A stretch of DNA of 64,000 bases from contig CAUJHS010000048.1 in NCBI GenBank assembly GCA_963204915.1, forward strand, positions 62,001 through 126,000. Reading direction: 5' to 3'. The translations under genes and the position numbers were made by a program. Each line of letters opens with the position of its first letter. The stretch's first letter is position 1. Source of the stretch: Planctomycetota bacterium. GTDB taxonomy: Bacteria; Planctomycetota; Planctomycetia; Pirellulales; Pirellulaceae. Shown piece by piece: positions 9,901 through 17,744 of the stretch. The notes under the pieces are model-generated. The model worked only from the letters and a program-made list of their open reading frames with translations. It was not told the DNA's origin and did no database searches.

Positions 9901-11114
9901 TCTATCAGGGCCAAGGACAATGCGCGGCGTGCCATACGATTGACGGCCGCGGCGGCCAAGTCGGGCCGGACTTGTCGAACCTGCGGCAGCGCGACTACGC
10001 CTCGGTGCTGCGCGACATTTCGACTCCCAGCGCGGCGATCAATCCTGAATTCGTCACGTACGCCGTACGCCTAGTCGATGGCCGCGTGTTGACTGGCGCC
10101 GTACGCACCGAAGGCGATCAACTGCATGTGGCCTACACCACGCCCACGTCGACAGGAACCGAAATCAAGCAAACGACGGTGGCGAAAGACGACGTCGAAG
10201 AACTTCAGCCGCTGGCTGCGTCGGTCATGCCCGATGGCTTAGCCAAAACCTTAGGCGAGCCGTCGCTAAAGCATTTGTTAACTTTCCTTTTGGCCCCACC
10301 CCCCGAGGAGTTGCAGCCGGCGCCGATCGTGCGTCCCGGCGCGCCGCCTCCGCGCAAGCGAGCCGAAGTGCAAACGATTCTCGACGTCGCAAAGTCAAAT
10401 CCAACCGACGCTTCAAAGCCGTTACGGATTCTGCTGGTCGCGGGTCCGAAAGATCATGGCGAGAACGAACACGACTATCCGCAATGGCAAAAACGCTGGT
10501 CCAAGCTGCTCTCCCTGGGCGAGAAGGTACAAGTGACCACGGCCGATGTCTGGCCCACAGCCGACGAGTGGAAAGGCGCCGATGTGGCGGTGTTTTATTC
10601 GGCGAATCCCGCCTGGGCGCCGGACAAAGCCAAGGAAGTGGACGACTTCCAACAGCGCGGCGGCGGACTCGTCTTCCTGCACTACGCCGTGAATGGCGAC
10701 CGCGCCCCGGAGGAACTGGCCGAGCGCATTGGACTCGCGTGGCGTGGGGGAATGTCAAAGTTTCGTCACGGCGAGTTGACCCTCGACTTCGCGCCCGCGG
10801 CGGGACACCCGCTGGTAGCCGGCCTGCCGCCGAAACTGGACTTTACCGACGAAAGTTACTGGCAACTCATCGGCGATCCGAAAAAGATCAACGTTCTGGC
10901 CACGGGCGTGGAAGACGGCCAGCCGCAGCCGTTACTGTGGACCTACGAGCGCGGGCAAGGTCGCGTGTTTGTCTCCATCTTGGGCCACTACAGCTGGACC
11001 TTTGACGACCCCATGTTCCGCGTGCTCGTGCTCCGCGCCATCGCCTGGACCGCGCACCAACCGCCCGACCGGCTCAGCGAACTAGCCTTGCCCGGCGCGC
11101 GCATCACGCCGTAA
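6918..11114 (+). CDS. LamG / propeller / cytochrome c / ThuA multidomain exported protein
   Basis: A 1398-residue exported fusion. After a signal peptide, residues about 50-295 look like a concanavalin-A/LamG fold (GLQLWLDM, VSLYVDGKLNG, LLVYDRAL). Residues about 325-665 resemble a glucose/sorbosone-dehydrogenase-type propeller with DTDDDGVEDRAD repeats (GRIWLLSDTDDDG, DQNGDDRADRE). A haem c domain carries CAACH at 1002-1006, followed by the planctomycete haem-domain tail. Residues about 1167-1380 form a ThuA-like glutamine-amidotransferase fold (LLVAGPKDHG, VFYSANPAW, FLHYAV, GRVFVSILGH). ATG at 6918 is preferred over 6828 because it leads straight into the signal peptide and does not overlap the divergent sulfatase. 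The likely role is periplasmic sugar binding or oxidation linked to electron transfer; the substrate is unknown. Confidence 0.88.
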   Translation: MIVGSPVQPHKQFSRQLVGIFFAVALLQATIEPRSLRAVEPWSDSSLPVTQGLQLWLDMARQPQARAAQGYPPLGKDDALGFVLDGSGHGRHFGQTHQESQPRWSVWGKTAAAEFDGKNDCLTLTGQQLKYDALTVFLVAAPRSNPGGYRAFFAMNQLGRNDYTSGLTIDQSAFGSPAWDRLNPEGQGFGGAVDLMQDVHPFNTLHTVAIVADAANAKVSLYVDGKLNGQRPKTSTEGTEIHELSLGARCYSNTREPPFLSGFLDGYVCELLVYDRALNPQELQAVDKYLAARHAEAAKQIVQQTPDGTSVRLVQVENPPPVQMFVPGFSVRELPLKLTNINNVKYRPDGKLVAVGYDGRIWLLSDTDDDGVEDRADSFWDRGALRSPIGMALTPPNYPHGQGVFVASKGKVSLIVDQNGDDRADREIVLAEGWEELPHGVDALGVAVASDGSVFFGLGAANFTNAYLIENGKARYDLTGERGTVMRISPDFQTREIYSTGIRFPVAMAFNEQGDLFATDQEGATWLPNGNPLDELLHIQPDRHYGFPPRHPTHLPNVIDEPSVFDYTPQHQSTCGLNFNRSPDGQMSFGPAWWRDDALVCGYSRGKLYRTKLVKTEHGYVAQNALLGCVNMLPVDACVSPSGDLLLAAHSGHPDWGSGPQGDGKLYKITYAESEAPQPVLTWAAGPQEVHLAFDRPLEPQALQGLAARINLEYGEHVRAGDRFESLRPGYQVVQDQLAAPRRKLPVHGVSISPDRRTLLITTDPHPQAVYYAMTLTGQGPMKAASPNLPQHDAMDLDYSLHGVEATWRNEQGDSITTWLPHLDLNVARRLTSASEEHRRFFEQIRQPGQLTLRTQANVSQMLRPAVQPGAQIDYEWPVESPRLHIQSKQLLRGVTTPEPWAVVRQTEREFEVAIQGPAPEDRRLPLEVVLETSPSDAELTVSFSTNEDARRRALQLTRFYLPWAPEASAADEPPPRTLPTELAGGDWLQGREAFYQGQGQCAACHTIDGRGGQVGPDLSNLRQRDYASVLRDISTPSAAINPEFVTYAVRLVDGRVLTGAVRTEGDQLHVAYTTPTSTGTEIKQTTVAKDDVEELQPLAASVMPDGLAKTLGEPSLKHLLTFLLAPPPEELQPAPIVRPGAPPPRKRAEVQTILDVAKSNPTDASKPLRILLVAGPKDHGENEHDYPQWQKRWSKLLSLGEKVQVTTADVWPTADEWKGADVAVFYSANPAWAPDKAKEVDDFQQRGGGLVFLHYAVNGDRAPEELAERIGLAWRGGMSKFRHGELTLDFAPAAGHPLVAGLPPKLDFTDESYWQLIGDPKKINVLATGVEDGQPQPLLWTYERGQGRVFVSILGHYSWTFDDPMFRVLVLRAIAWTAHQPPDRLSELALPGARITP

Positions 11115-11384
11115 AACGCCGCGGGATCGTCTCGAATCAAAATGAACGACGTCCCGCATTCTCAAAGGAAAATCTGCCGATCCCGATCCACGATTAGACC
11201 CGCGTCAATGCAGGTTTCTTTTACCACTTTCATTAGCGCAGGATTGCCGCGCTGTGAGATGCGTTGAACGCGGGTCAATTCAGGCGCTACTGGAGGAAAC
11301 CTATCAGATCAAGTGGTCGGTGTGTTCCACGGCCATTAAGCAACCTATGCAGCTACCGCTTTCTAATTCATTTCATGAGCAGCG

Positions 11385-11648
11385 CTAGTTGTTTTCAGGA
11401 CTGTTCCCAACCGAGGCTGGAATATCCTCCAAGGCCACAACATGAACGAGGGCCACGCGTACGACCTGGTCGTAAATTGTGGGATTGTCGGCGCCCGGAT
11501 AACCAATCGTCAGATCGCGCCGCCCCACAAGCACCAAATCGGGGTGGTGAACATCGTAGTGCAGCCCCTCGCTCGCCACGATGCGAACAGGCCGAAATGG
11601 TTTTTCCTTAAGCCGGTGCTGAATGTCTTCGGCGCTGAACATAAACAT
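11385..11648 (-). CDS. small conserved hypothetical protein (planctomycete type)
   Basis: An 87-residue protein. The pattern (SAEDIQHRLKEKPFRPVRI, then YDVHHPDLVLVGRRDLTIGYPG, then IYDQVVRVALVHVVALE) resembles short uncharacterised proteins common in planctomycete genomes, where a helix is followed by a small beta fold. The frame is open to 11882 upstream, but that part does not look protein-like, so a start at ATG 11648 (or the ATG two codons later) is preferred. Function is unknown. It has no signal peptide and no cysteines. Confidence 0.6.
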   Translation of the reverse strand: MFMFSAEDIQHRLKEKPFRPVRIVASEGLHYDVHHPDLVLVGRRDLTIGYPGADNPTIYDQVVRVALVHVVALEDIPASVGNSPENN

Positions 11649-11907
11649 TTTCCGACGTCTTGCCTGAGATCGAGCGCAAAAACGCGATAAGCGCATCGCT
11701 ACAAAAACGAACGGTCGTAATGAGCCAGCGCCCGTTTTGTCCGGCCGCCCCAAGCTTATTTTACCCAGGTCAATCGCCGCATGGTAGACTAACGACGCGG
11801 GCTGCCCGGTCGCTGCATCGCTCAACCGGACACGGACCATCAGGCGGATTACAGACAAGCGAGGCGGGCCAACGCCACGCAACTTAGTGTGAAGTCAGGT
11901 CGAAAGA

Positions 11908-12219
11908 ATGGAACAATCTGTTTGCGGTTTGCCGGTTGCTGTTCAGACCATAGCGATGATGGCGCTCGTACTTGGTTCGCTCGTGTTGGCGCTTTTCGCT
12001 CTGCTGGCAACACAAACTTCGCCGCCGCACTTGGTAGTCGCAATACGTCTTGCCGCCTTTGCGCTGATGGGCGGTGTTGTCAGCACCGTGGGGGTCTGGC
12101 TAACAAGCGGTGTGTCGTTCCTCTTCGTATGCGCGGGGCTGCCGGTTGCTTTCGGTGTCCTGGCGATGGCCGCCATTCGTTCGACACGCCAGCATGTTGA
12201 AAAACACGCTAAGGATTGA
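11908..12219 (+). CDS. hypothetical small integral membrane protein
   Basis: A 103-residue, strongly hydrophobic protein with three predicted membrane helices (about residues 13-34, 42-66 and 70-90) and a charged C-terminal tail (RSTRQHVEKHAKD). No family is recognised. Support comes from the clear membrane pattern, a plausible AGG-containing ribosome-binding site just upstream, and the neat fit of 34 bases before the convergent dxs gene. An overlapping frame starting at 11889 has no such pattern. Confidence 0.5.
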   Translation: MEQSVCGLPVAVQTIAMMALVLGSLVLALFALLATQTSPPHLVVAIRLAAFALMGGVVSTVGVWLTSGVSFLFVCAGLPVAFGVLAMAAIRSTRQHVEKHAKD

Positions 12220-12253
12220 GGTACGCGACGCCAAAATCCTGGTTCCATGCCGC

Positions 12254-14161
12254 TTAGACGTGGTGTTGGGCTTCGGTGCGGGTGGCTTGGGCGTGGAGGG
12301 TGCGGCAGGTTTGGGCGATGCCTTGGGCGTCGAGGTGCAGGTCGGCCAGGAGTTCATGCCGTTCGCCGTGTTCTACGAACAGGTCGGGAACGCCCAGGCG
12401 GCGGATGCGGCTGGAGTCCAGGCTCGCGTCGCAGGCGGCCTCTAGCACGGCGCTGCCAAAACCGCCCATCAGGCAGCCTTCTTCGACCGTGACCACAAAA
12501 GGCAAGTCGCGCACGAGCGGAAGAATCGTGGCGGTGTCGAGCGGCTTGATGAAGCGGGCGTTCACCACGGTGACATCGAGCCCTTCCTCGTGCAGCATCT
12601 CGGCCGCGGCGAGGCATTCCTGGAGCAGCGCGCCGCAAGCCACGATGGCGCCGTCGCGCCCGGTTTGCAACACTTCGGCCTTGCCCAACTCCAGCGGCGT
12701 GCGTTCGCCGTCAATGGTAATGGCGGTCGCCTTGGGATAGCGAATCGAGCAGGGGCCGTTATGTTGTAGCGAGAAGTCGAGCATCTCGGTCAAATCGTGC
12801 GAGTCGCCCGGCGCCATGACCACCAGGTTCGGGAAGACCCGCATGTAGGCGATGTCGTACGTGCCGTGATGCGTAGGTCCGTCGGGGCCGCACAGTCCGC
12901 CGCGGTCAAGCATAAAGGTGACGGGCAAATTCTGTAGCGCCGCCTCTTGGAAGATTTGATCATAGCTGCGTTGGAGGAACGTGCTATAGATGGCCACAAT
13001 GGGGCGCATGCCCGCCTTCGCTTGCCCGCCCGCGAAGGCCACGGCGTGCGACTCGCAAATACCGACGTCAAAAAAGCGGTCGGGAAAATCGGCCCGAATT
13101 GGTTCGAGCTTGTTGCCCTGGCACATGGCCGCGGTCATTACGGTCACGCGGGGGTTGCGCTTCATCGCGTCGTGGATGGCGTCGCGTGCGATGTTGGTGT
13201 ACGCCTTACCGCCGCCTTTATCCAGCGGCACCACTTTGTCGCCTTCTTGGCGGAACATAGGGGGCGTGTGGAAGAATACGGGGTCTTCCGCCGCGGGCTT
13301 GAAACCGTATCCCTTTTGCGTGACCACATGCAGGAGAACAGGCCCCTGCATTTCTTTGACCATCTCCAGGTATTTGCGCAAGATGGGAATGTTGTGGCCG
13401 TCAATTGGGCCGACGTAATGAAAGCCCAGTTCTTCGAACAACATGCCGCCGTGAAGGCCGGCCTTGAGCGCTTCCTTCAATTGCGCCAGAAACCGCTCGG
13501 TCGGGTCGCCAAACACGGGCACCTTGTTCAGCACGTTGACCAGTTCGGTCTTGAGCCCGGTGTAAAAGCGATTGGCGCGCAATCGGTCGAGGTAGTCGGC
13601 CAGCCCGCCGACGCGCGGACAGATCGACATTTCGTTGTCGTTCAGAATGACCAGCAGCTTCGCCTTCAAGCCCGCGGCGTTGTTCATCGCCTCGTACACA
13701 ATGCCCGATGGGAAGGCGCCATCGCCAATCACCGCCACGGAGTGCCGCTCGGGCTCGCCCATCAGGTCATCGCCCGACTTCAACCCCAGGGCGGTCGAAA
13801 CCGAGCAACCCGCGTGGCCGGTCATGAACAAGTCGTATTCGCTTTCCGCGGGGTTGGGATACCCCATTAAGCCGCCTTTGGTGCGAATCGTGCTGAACTC
13901 GTGATAGCGGCCCGTGACGAGCTTGTGCGGATAGATCTGATGTCCCGTATCCCAGATCAAACGGTCGCGGCGGAAGTCGAACGTGCGATGCAGCGCGATG
14001 CAAAGCTCGACCACTCCCAGGTTCGACGCAAAGTGCGCCGTGCGCGTGGCCAGTAAGTTGCAAAGAACGTCGCGAATCTCGTCGGCCAGTTGGTTCAATT
14101 CGCGATTGGAAAGGCCGTCCAGGTCGCGCGGCGAGTCAAGTTGCGAGAGCAAAGCATGCAT
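12254..14161 (-). CDS. dxs: 1-deoxy-D-xylulose-5-phosphate synthase
   Basis: A 635-residue thiamin-diphosphate enzyme that condenses pyruvate and glyceraldehyde-3-phosphate to DXP, the first step of the MEP isoprenoid pathway. Visible landmarks are H43 in HFASNLG, H74 in WDTGHQIYPHK, the ThDP/Mg motif GDG (146-148) with NDNEMS, the transketolase-like central domain with GICESHAVAFAGG and GPTHHGTYD, and the C-terminal transketolase domain. Oddities are TGHAGCSVS where the usual motif is TGHSSTSIS, and GYGFKPAAEDP where most DXS have KGKGYxPAE. The ATG at 14161 is chosen because it lies 4 bases after the ispA stop with AAAGGAA upstream; the ATG at 14188 would overlap ispA. Confidence 0.93.
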   Translation of the reverse strand: MHALLSQLDSPRDLDGLSNRELNQLADEIRDVLCNLLATRTAHFASNLGVVELCIALHRTFDFRRDRLIWDTGHQIYPHKLVTGRYHEFSTIRTKGGLMGYPNPAESEYDLFMTGHAGCSVSTALGLKSGDDLMGEPERHSVAVIGDGAFPSGIVYEAMNNAAGLKAKLLVILNDNEMSICPRVGGLADYLDRLRANRFYTGLKTELVNVLNKVPVFGDPTERFLAQLKEALKAGLHGGMLFEELGFHYVGPIDGHNIPILRKYLEMVKEMQGPVLLHVVTQKGYGFKPAAEDPVFFHTPPMFRQEGDKVVPLDKGGGKAYTNIARDAIHDAMKRNPRVTVMTAAMCQGNKLEPIRADFPDRFFDVGICESHAVAFAGGQAKAGMRPIVAIYSTFLQRSYDQIFQEAALQNLPVTFMLDRGGLCGPDGPTHHGTYDIAYMRVFPNLVVMAPGDSHDLTEMLDFSLQHNGPCSIRYPKATAITIDGERTPLELGKAEVLQTGRDGAIVACGALLQECLAAAEMLHEEGLDVTVVNARFIKPLDTATILPLVRDLPFVVTVEEGCLMGGFGSAVLEAACDASLDSSRIRRLGVPDLFVEHGERHELLADLHLDAQGIAQTCRTLHAQATRTEAQHHV

Positions 14162-14165
14162 CGGA

Positions 14166-15071
14166 TTAACGATTCCTTTCCAACACAAAGTGGGCTAAGG
14201 AGTCCAAGCCGCGAGCAGGTTCTCCCCAGGGCTCCACGGCGCGGCGCGCGGCGGAAATCAACTCGGCGGCGCGGCGGCTGCTTTCCTCACGCCCCAACAG
14301 GGCGGGAAAAGTCAGTTTTCCACGAGTGGAGTCTTTTTGAGCGCGTTTGCCCAAGGTTTTCACGTCGCCTTCGACGTCCAGCAAGTCGTCAATAATTTGA
14401 AAGGCCAGACCCAGGTTAGCGCCGTAGTCGTCCAACCGGGAGATATGTTCGTCGCTGGCCTGCGCTACGATTCCCCCTAACCGCAAGGAAACGCGGAACA
14501 TGGCGCCCGTCTTGCGTCGATGAATGGCTTCGAGTTGCGACACCCCCAGGGTGGCGAATTCGGCGTCCAGGTCGTCGGCCTGGCCCCCCACGAGCGATTC
14601 GGCCCCGGCCGCAGTCGCCAACTCGGCGCAACAACGAGCCGCAATTTGCGGCGGCTGGACGTATTTCGCTAATACTTCAAACGCCAGAGCTTGCAGCGCA
14701 TCTCCCGCCAAAATGGCGGTCGCTTCGCCAAAGGCCGCATGACAACTGGGCCGGCCACGGCGCAGGTCGTCATCGTCCATGGCGGGCAAGTCATCATGCA
14801 CCAGCGAGTACGTATGCACCATTTCGACCGCACAGGCGGCCGGCATCGCCTGCTCAGGAGATGAACCGCAGGCTTCGGCCGCCATTAACACCAGCAGGGG
14901 GCGCAGCCGCTTGCCGGGCGCCAGCAAACTGTGGCGAATCGCCTCGCGCAGGTGAGTCGGGCAACCGTGGTGAAATTGGGTGTATTGGTCCAGCGCAGCA
15001 TCAATCGCATCGCGCCGCGCTAGCGCATACGAATTAAACTCTGACGGCTCCGACACATTCATACGATCCAT
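14166..15071 (-). CDS. ispA: farnesyl/geranylgeranyl diphosphate synthase (polyprenyl synthetase)
   Basis: A 301-residue all-helical trans-prenyltransferase that condenses isopentenyl diphosphate with allylic diphosphates. The first aspartate-rich motif is DDLPAMD (D93, D94, D99) followed by DDDLRRGRPSCH; the second is IIDDLLD (226-232). GKRLRP (53-58) binds IPP diphosphate. The lengthened first motif (DDxxxxD) is the bacterial FPP-synthase type, so FPP or GGPP is the expected product. Two ATGs are possible, at 15071 and 15062. It lies between xseB and dxs, the classical xseB-ispA-dxs order. Confidence 0.92.
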   Translation of the reverse strand: MDRMNVSEPSEFNSYALARRDAIDAALDQYTQFHHGCPTHLREAIRHSLLAPGKRLRPLLVLMAAEACGSSPEQAMPAACAVEMVHTYSLVHDDLPAMDDDDLRRGRPSCHAAFGEATAILAGDALQALAFEVLAKYVQPPQIAARCCAELATAAGAESLVGGQADDLDAEFATLGVSQLEAIHRRKTGAMFRVSLRLGGIVAQASDEHISRLDDYGANLGLAFQIIDDLLDVEGDVKTLGKRAQKDSTRGKLTFPALLGREESSRRAAELISAARRAVEPWGEPARGLDSLAHFVLERNR

Positions 15072-15154
15072 TCTAAAACGGGCCCTGTTGTGCGCCTATG
15101 TCACCAGAAAGTGGCAAAATTCGGCCGGTTGTGGGGAGGTTTTGGAAATATCGG

Positions 15155-15523
15155 TTAGAATGGTATTCCGTCATCGTCCGCATCGGCGGAAGTGTTCTCC
15201 GACGGGGCAGGGCGGCCTTGAGAACGGCGGCGGGAGCGAGCCGAGGCCTTTTGTTCGAGCGTCTCTCCCGGAGCGTCGGCCAATGGCGTTGTAACGGGAT
15301 TTCCCTCGGCGTCAAATCCGGACAGTATCTCAATCTTCCGCTCGGCCTGCCCCAAAAGCTCATGGCATTGCCGCACGAGCTTCACACCCGCTTCATATTT
15401 CTCTAACGTTTCGCTGAGTCCTGCTTGCCCCTCCTCCAAATGGGCGACGATTTGCTCCAGTCGCTCCAACGCTTCTTCAAACGTAAGCGTCGCTTCGGAA
15501 TCGCCCGCAGGCTTTTTCTTCAC
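15155..15523 (-). CDS. xseB: exodeoxyribonuclease VII small subunit
   Basis: A 122-residue protein. Its first 70 residues match the XseB family (TFEEALERLEQIVAHLEEG, LSETLEKYEAGVKLVRQC, L..AERKIEIL), a short helical hairpin that packs on XseA. The last about 50 residues are a low-complexity, charged tail not found in typical 70-80-residue XseB. The start is a GTG at 15523; no ATG precedes the conserved region. It sits between xseA and ispA, with 111 and 83 bases of spacing. Confidence 0.9.
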   Translation of the reverse strand: MKKKPAGDSEATLTFEEALERLEQIVAHLEEGQAGLSETLEKYEAGVKLVRQCHELLGQAERKIEILSGFDAEGNPVTTPLADAPGETLEQKASARSRRRSQGRPAPSENTSADADDDGIPF

Positions 15524-15634
15524 AGGTCAGAACTCGCAACGAGAGAAACGCAAAGGCGCACCGGCGGCATTCATCGAAACAGAATACGATCTCTGCGCCA
15601 AGGTGCTAGTCAAGAAGGTTTCCAAGACGAATAA

Positions 15635-16858
15635 TCATTCGGCGTGTATTTCTTCGACACGACTGATCAGTCGCCCTTGGGCCAACCGTGTGGCGATCTG
15701 GTCGCCGGGTTGCACCTGCGAAAACTGCTGCACAATCTGCCCGTTGTCATGGCGGGTAGTTTGGCTGTAACCGCGTGCAAACACCGCCAGGGGAGAGAGC
15801 GACTCCAATCGGAGCGCGACTGCCTGAAGTGCGTCGTACGATTGAGTGCGCCGGCGGCGCACCGAACGGAGGAGGCGGGCATCAAGGTCATCCACTTCGC
15901 GCCCCCGATCTTGAACCGCTTCAAACGGGCGTCGAAACGCGCGGTGTTGCACCAACGTGCTCAAACGCATTCGGGCCGCCTCTAACCGCGCCGACATGAG
16001 CGAAGCCATACGCCGCCCGACGGACTCCACGGCGGCGCGCACCTCCTCGGTCGAGGGGAAAATCCGCTCCGCGGCTTCACTGGGCGTCAGGGCGCGAACA
16101 TCGGCGGCCAAATCCGACAGGGTGACGTCAATCTCGTGGCCCACGGCGGAAACAACCGGAATCTTCGATGCGGCAATGGCGCGGACGACTATTTCTTCGT
16201 TAAAACACCACAGGTCCTCCAAACTGCCGCCGCCACGCCCGACGACCAAAACGTCGGGAGGCGTGGGAAGACAGTTCGCCATGGCAATGCCCGCCGCGAT
16301 TTCCTCCGCCGCTCCGGCTCCTTGCACCCGTGCGGGAATGATTAGCACTTCGCCGCGCGGCCACCGACGCCGCGCAACTTCCAAAAAGTCGCGAATGGCC
16401 GCACCCGTGGGACTTGTGACAAACGCCACACGGCGTGGGAAAGGCGGAAGCGGACGTTTGCGCTCCGCAGCGAACAACCCTTGAGCCGCCAAACGCTCGT
16501 AGAGCCGCTTGAGAGCCAATTGCAGGGCTCCCACGCCGCAAGGTTCGATGGCGCGCACCACCAATTGATACTTGCCGTGCGGCGGGTAAACGTCAATTCC
16601 GCCGCCGCACAGCACCTCCATGCCGTCTTTCACTTCAAAGGGAAGCCGCTGGGCGACGCCGCGCCAAATAACCGCCGAGATTTGCGCTCCCTCATCTTTC
16701 AGCGAAAGATAAATATGCCCCGAACGCGGCCGCGAGACATTGGAAACTTCGCCCCGGACCCAAAGCGCGTCGAAGCCGTTCTCCAGCGTTTCCTTAATCA
16801 ACAGCGTAAGCTGCGACACCGAGAGCGCCGACGATTGGGTCAATTCTGACGATGCCAT
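15635..16858 (-). CDS. xseA: exodeoxyribonuclease VII large subunit
   Basis: A 407-residue catalytic subunit of exonuclease VII, which degrades single-stranded DNA into acid-insoluble oligonucleotides. It has the N-terminal OB-fold (VRGEVSNVSRPRSGHIYLSLKDEGAQI), then the nuclease domain with FVTSPTGAAIRDFL, VGRGGGSLEDLWCFNEE and VSAVGHEIDVTLSDLAAD, a coiled-coil region, and the C-terminal GYSQTTRHDNG segment. The ATG at 16858 (MASSELTQSS) is preferred because the family alignment begins there; the frame continues upstream to 16915. It is part of the leftward run with xseB, ispA and dxs. Confidence 0.92.
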   Translation of the reverse strand: MASSELTQSSALSVSQLTLLIKETLENGFDALWVRGEVSNVSRPRSGHIYLSLKDEGAQISAVIWRGVAQRLPFEVKDGMEVLCGGGIDVYPPHGKYQLVVRAIEPCGVGALQLALKRLYERLAAQGLFAAERKRPLPPFPRRVAFVTSPTGAAIRDFLEVARRRWPRGEVLIIPARVQGAGAAEEIAAGIAMANCLPTPPDVLVVGRGGGSLEDLWCFNEEIVVRAIAASKIPVVSAVGHEIDVTLSDLAADVRALTPSEAAERIFPSTEEVRAAVESVGRRMASLMSARLEAARMRLSTLVQHRAFRRPFEAVQDRGREVDDLDARLLRSVRRRRTQSYDALQAVALRLESLSPLAVFARGYSQTTRHDNGQIVQQFSQVQPGDQIATRLAQGRLISRVEEIHAE

Positions 16859-17004
16859 GCAATTTTTCGAGGCGAGATTTTTGGGGAAGCGGCGGACCGT
16901 CGCGGTACGTCGCAAGACCGTTGAAAGTTGGGGCGCGGCGCGCGGCGCTGCGTGTGGGTGGCGCGGTCGCGTCAGCCGAGTAGCGGGGTCGCGCCAAGGC
17001 GGGG

Positions 17005-17706
17005 TTAATTGTCGCTAAAGCGAACCGGCCAGACTCCGGGCGAGGCGGCGTCGGGAGGCGGCGCCTGGCCTTCCAAGTTGCGCAAACGCTGCAAGAGTAT
17101 TTCTGAACGGCGCTCCACGTTCAATTCCTCAAGCAGGCGCTGTTTTACTTCCGGAAGCAAAGGAACGGCGTGCGAGATGACATCGACCAATACCCCCAAC
17201 GGCAGCGGTCGGCTCATCAATTGCTCGAACTGCTCTCGCACGGCCGCGGCCGCGGGCAAGCGACGATGGACGTACTCGCGCAGCGCTTCGCGTCGTTCTA
17301 AAAGTTGTGCGGCGTCGGCAAAGTTTTCTTCGTCGGAGAGCAACTCAACTTTTGCTTGCCGAAACAACCGATCCGGAGGTAGCTCGCGACGCACCCTGGC
17401 CCGATGAATTCCTGCAAGGAGCAGATTGAATCGCCCGTCGGCCAACCTGGCGTGTGTGACAATACGCCCCAGGCAAACGACGGGCGCAACGGGCGGGCGT
17501 CCTTCATATTCGGGCTCCCAACCAGGCAGCAACAACGCCGTGGCGATCAAGTGATCGCCGGCCAGCGCGTCTTCCACCATGGCGCAGTAGCGCGGCTCAA
17601 ACACATGGAGCGGCGCCACGGCATGCGGAAACAACACGAAGTTGGGCAAAGGGAATAGCCGCGCGACGCCGCTAAAATCTTGTAAAGGCTCAAACAAGGG
17701 GTCCAA
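17005..17706 (-). CDS. stand-alone LON substrate-binding domain protein
   Basis: A 233-residue protein matching the N-terminal substrate-recognition domain of Lon protease, without AAA+ or peptidase domains. Landmarks are LFPLPNFVLFPHAVAPLHVFEPRY at the start of the beta domain, GRIV.H..L.DGRFNLLLAGI, and a helical tail ending in VISHAVPLLPEVKQRLLEEL. Its role is uncertain; such proteins may bind unfolded proteins or other partners. It starts at TTG 17706 with GAGG six bases before it; no other start fits the conserved N-terminus. It lies 38 bases after the DUF309 gene and 146 before xseA, so it may share the transcript. Confidence 0.85.
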   Translation of the reverse strand: MDPLFEPLQDFSGVARLFPLPNFVLFPHAVAPLHVFEPRYCAMVEDALAGDHLIATALLLPGWEPEYEGRPPVAPVVCLGRIVTHARLADGRFNLLLAGIHRARVRRELPPDRLFRQAKVELLSDEENFADAAQLLERREALREYVHRRLPAAAAVREQFEQLMSRPLPLGVLVDVISHAVPLLPEVKQRLLEELNVERRSEILLQRLRNLEGQAPPPDAASPGVWPVRFSDN

Positions 17707-17744
17707 AGCAAACCTCGCATTCCATTTCGGCCGTGCGTCGCATT

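Noticed and set aside
12947-13870. 307-codon plus-strand frame inside dxs
   Set aside because: Antisense shadow; dxs motifs on the opposite strand are intact.
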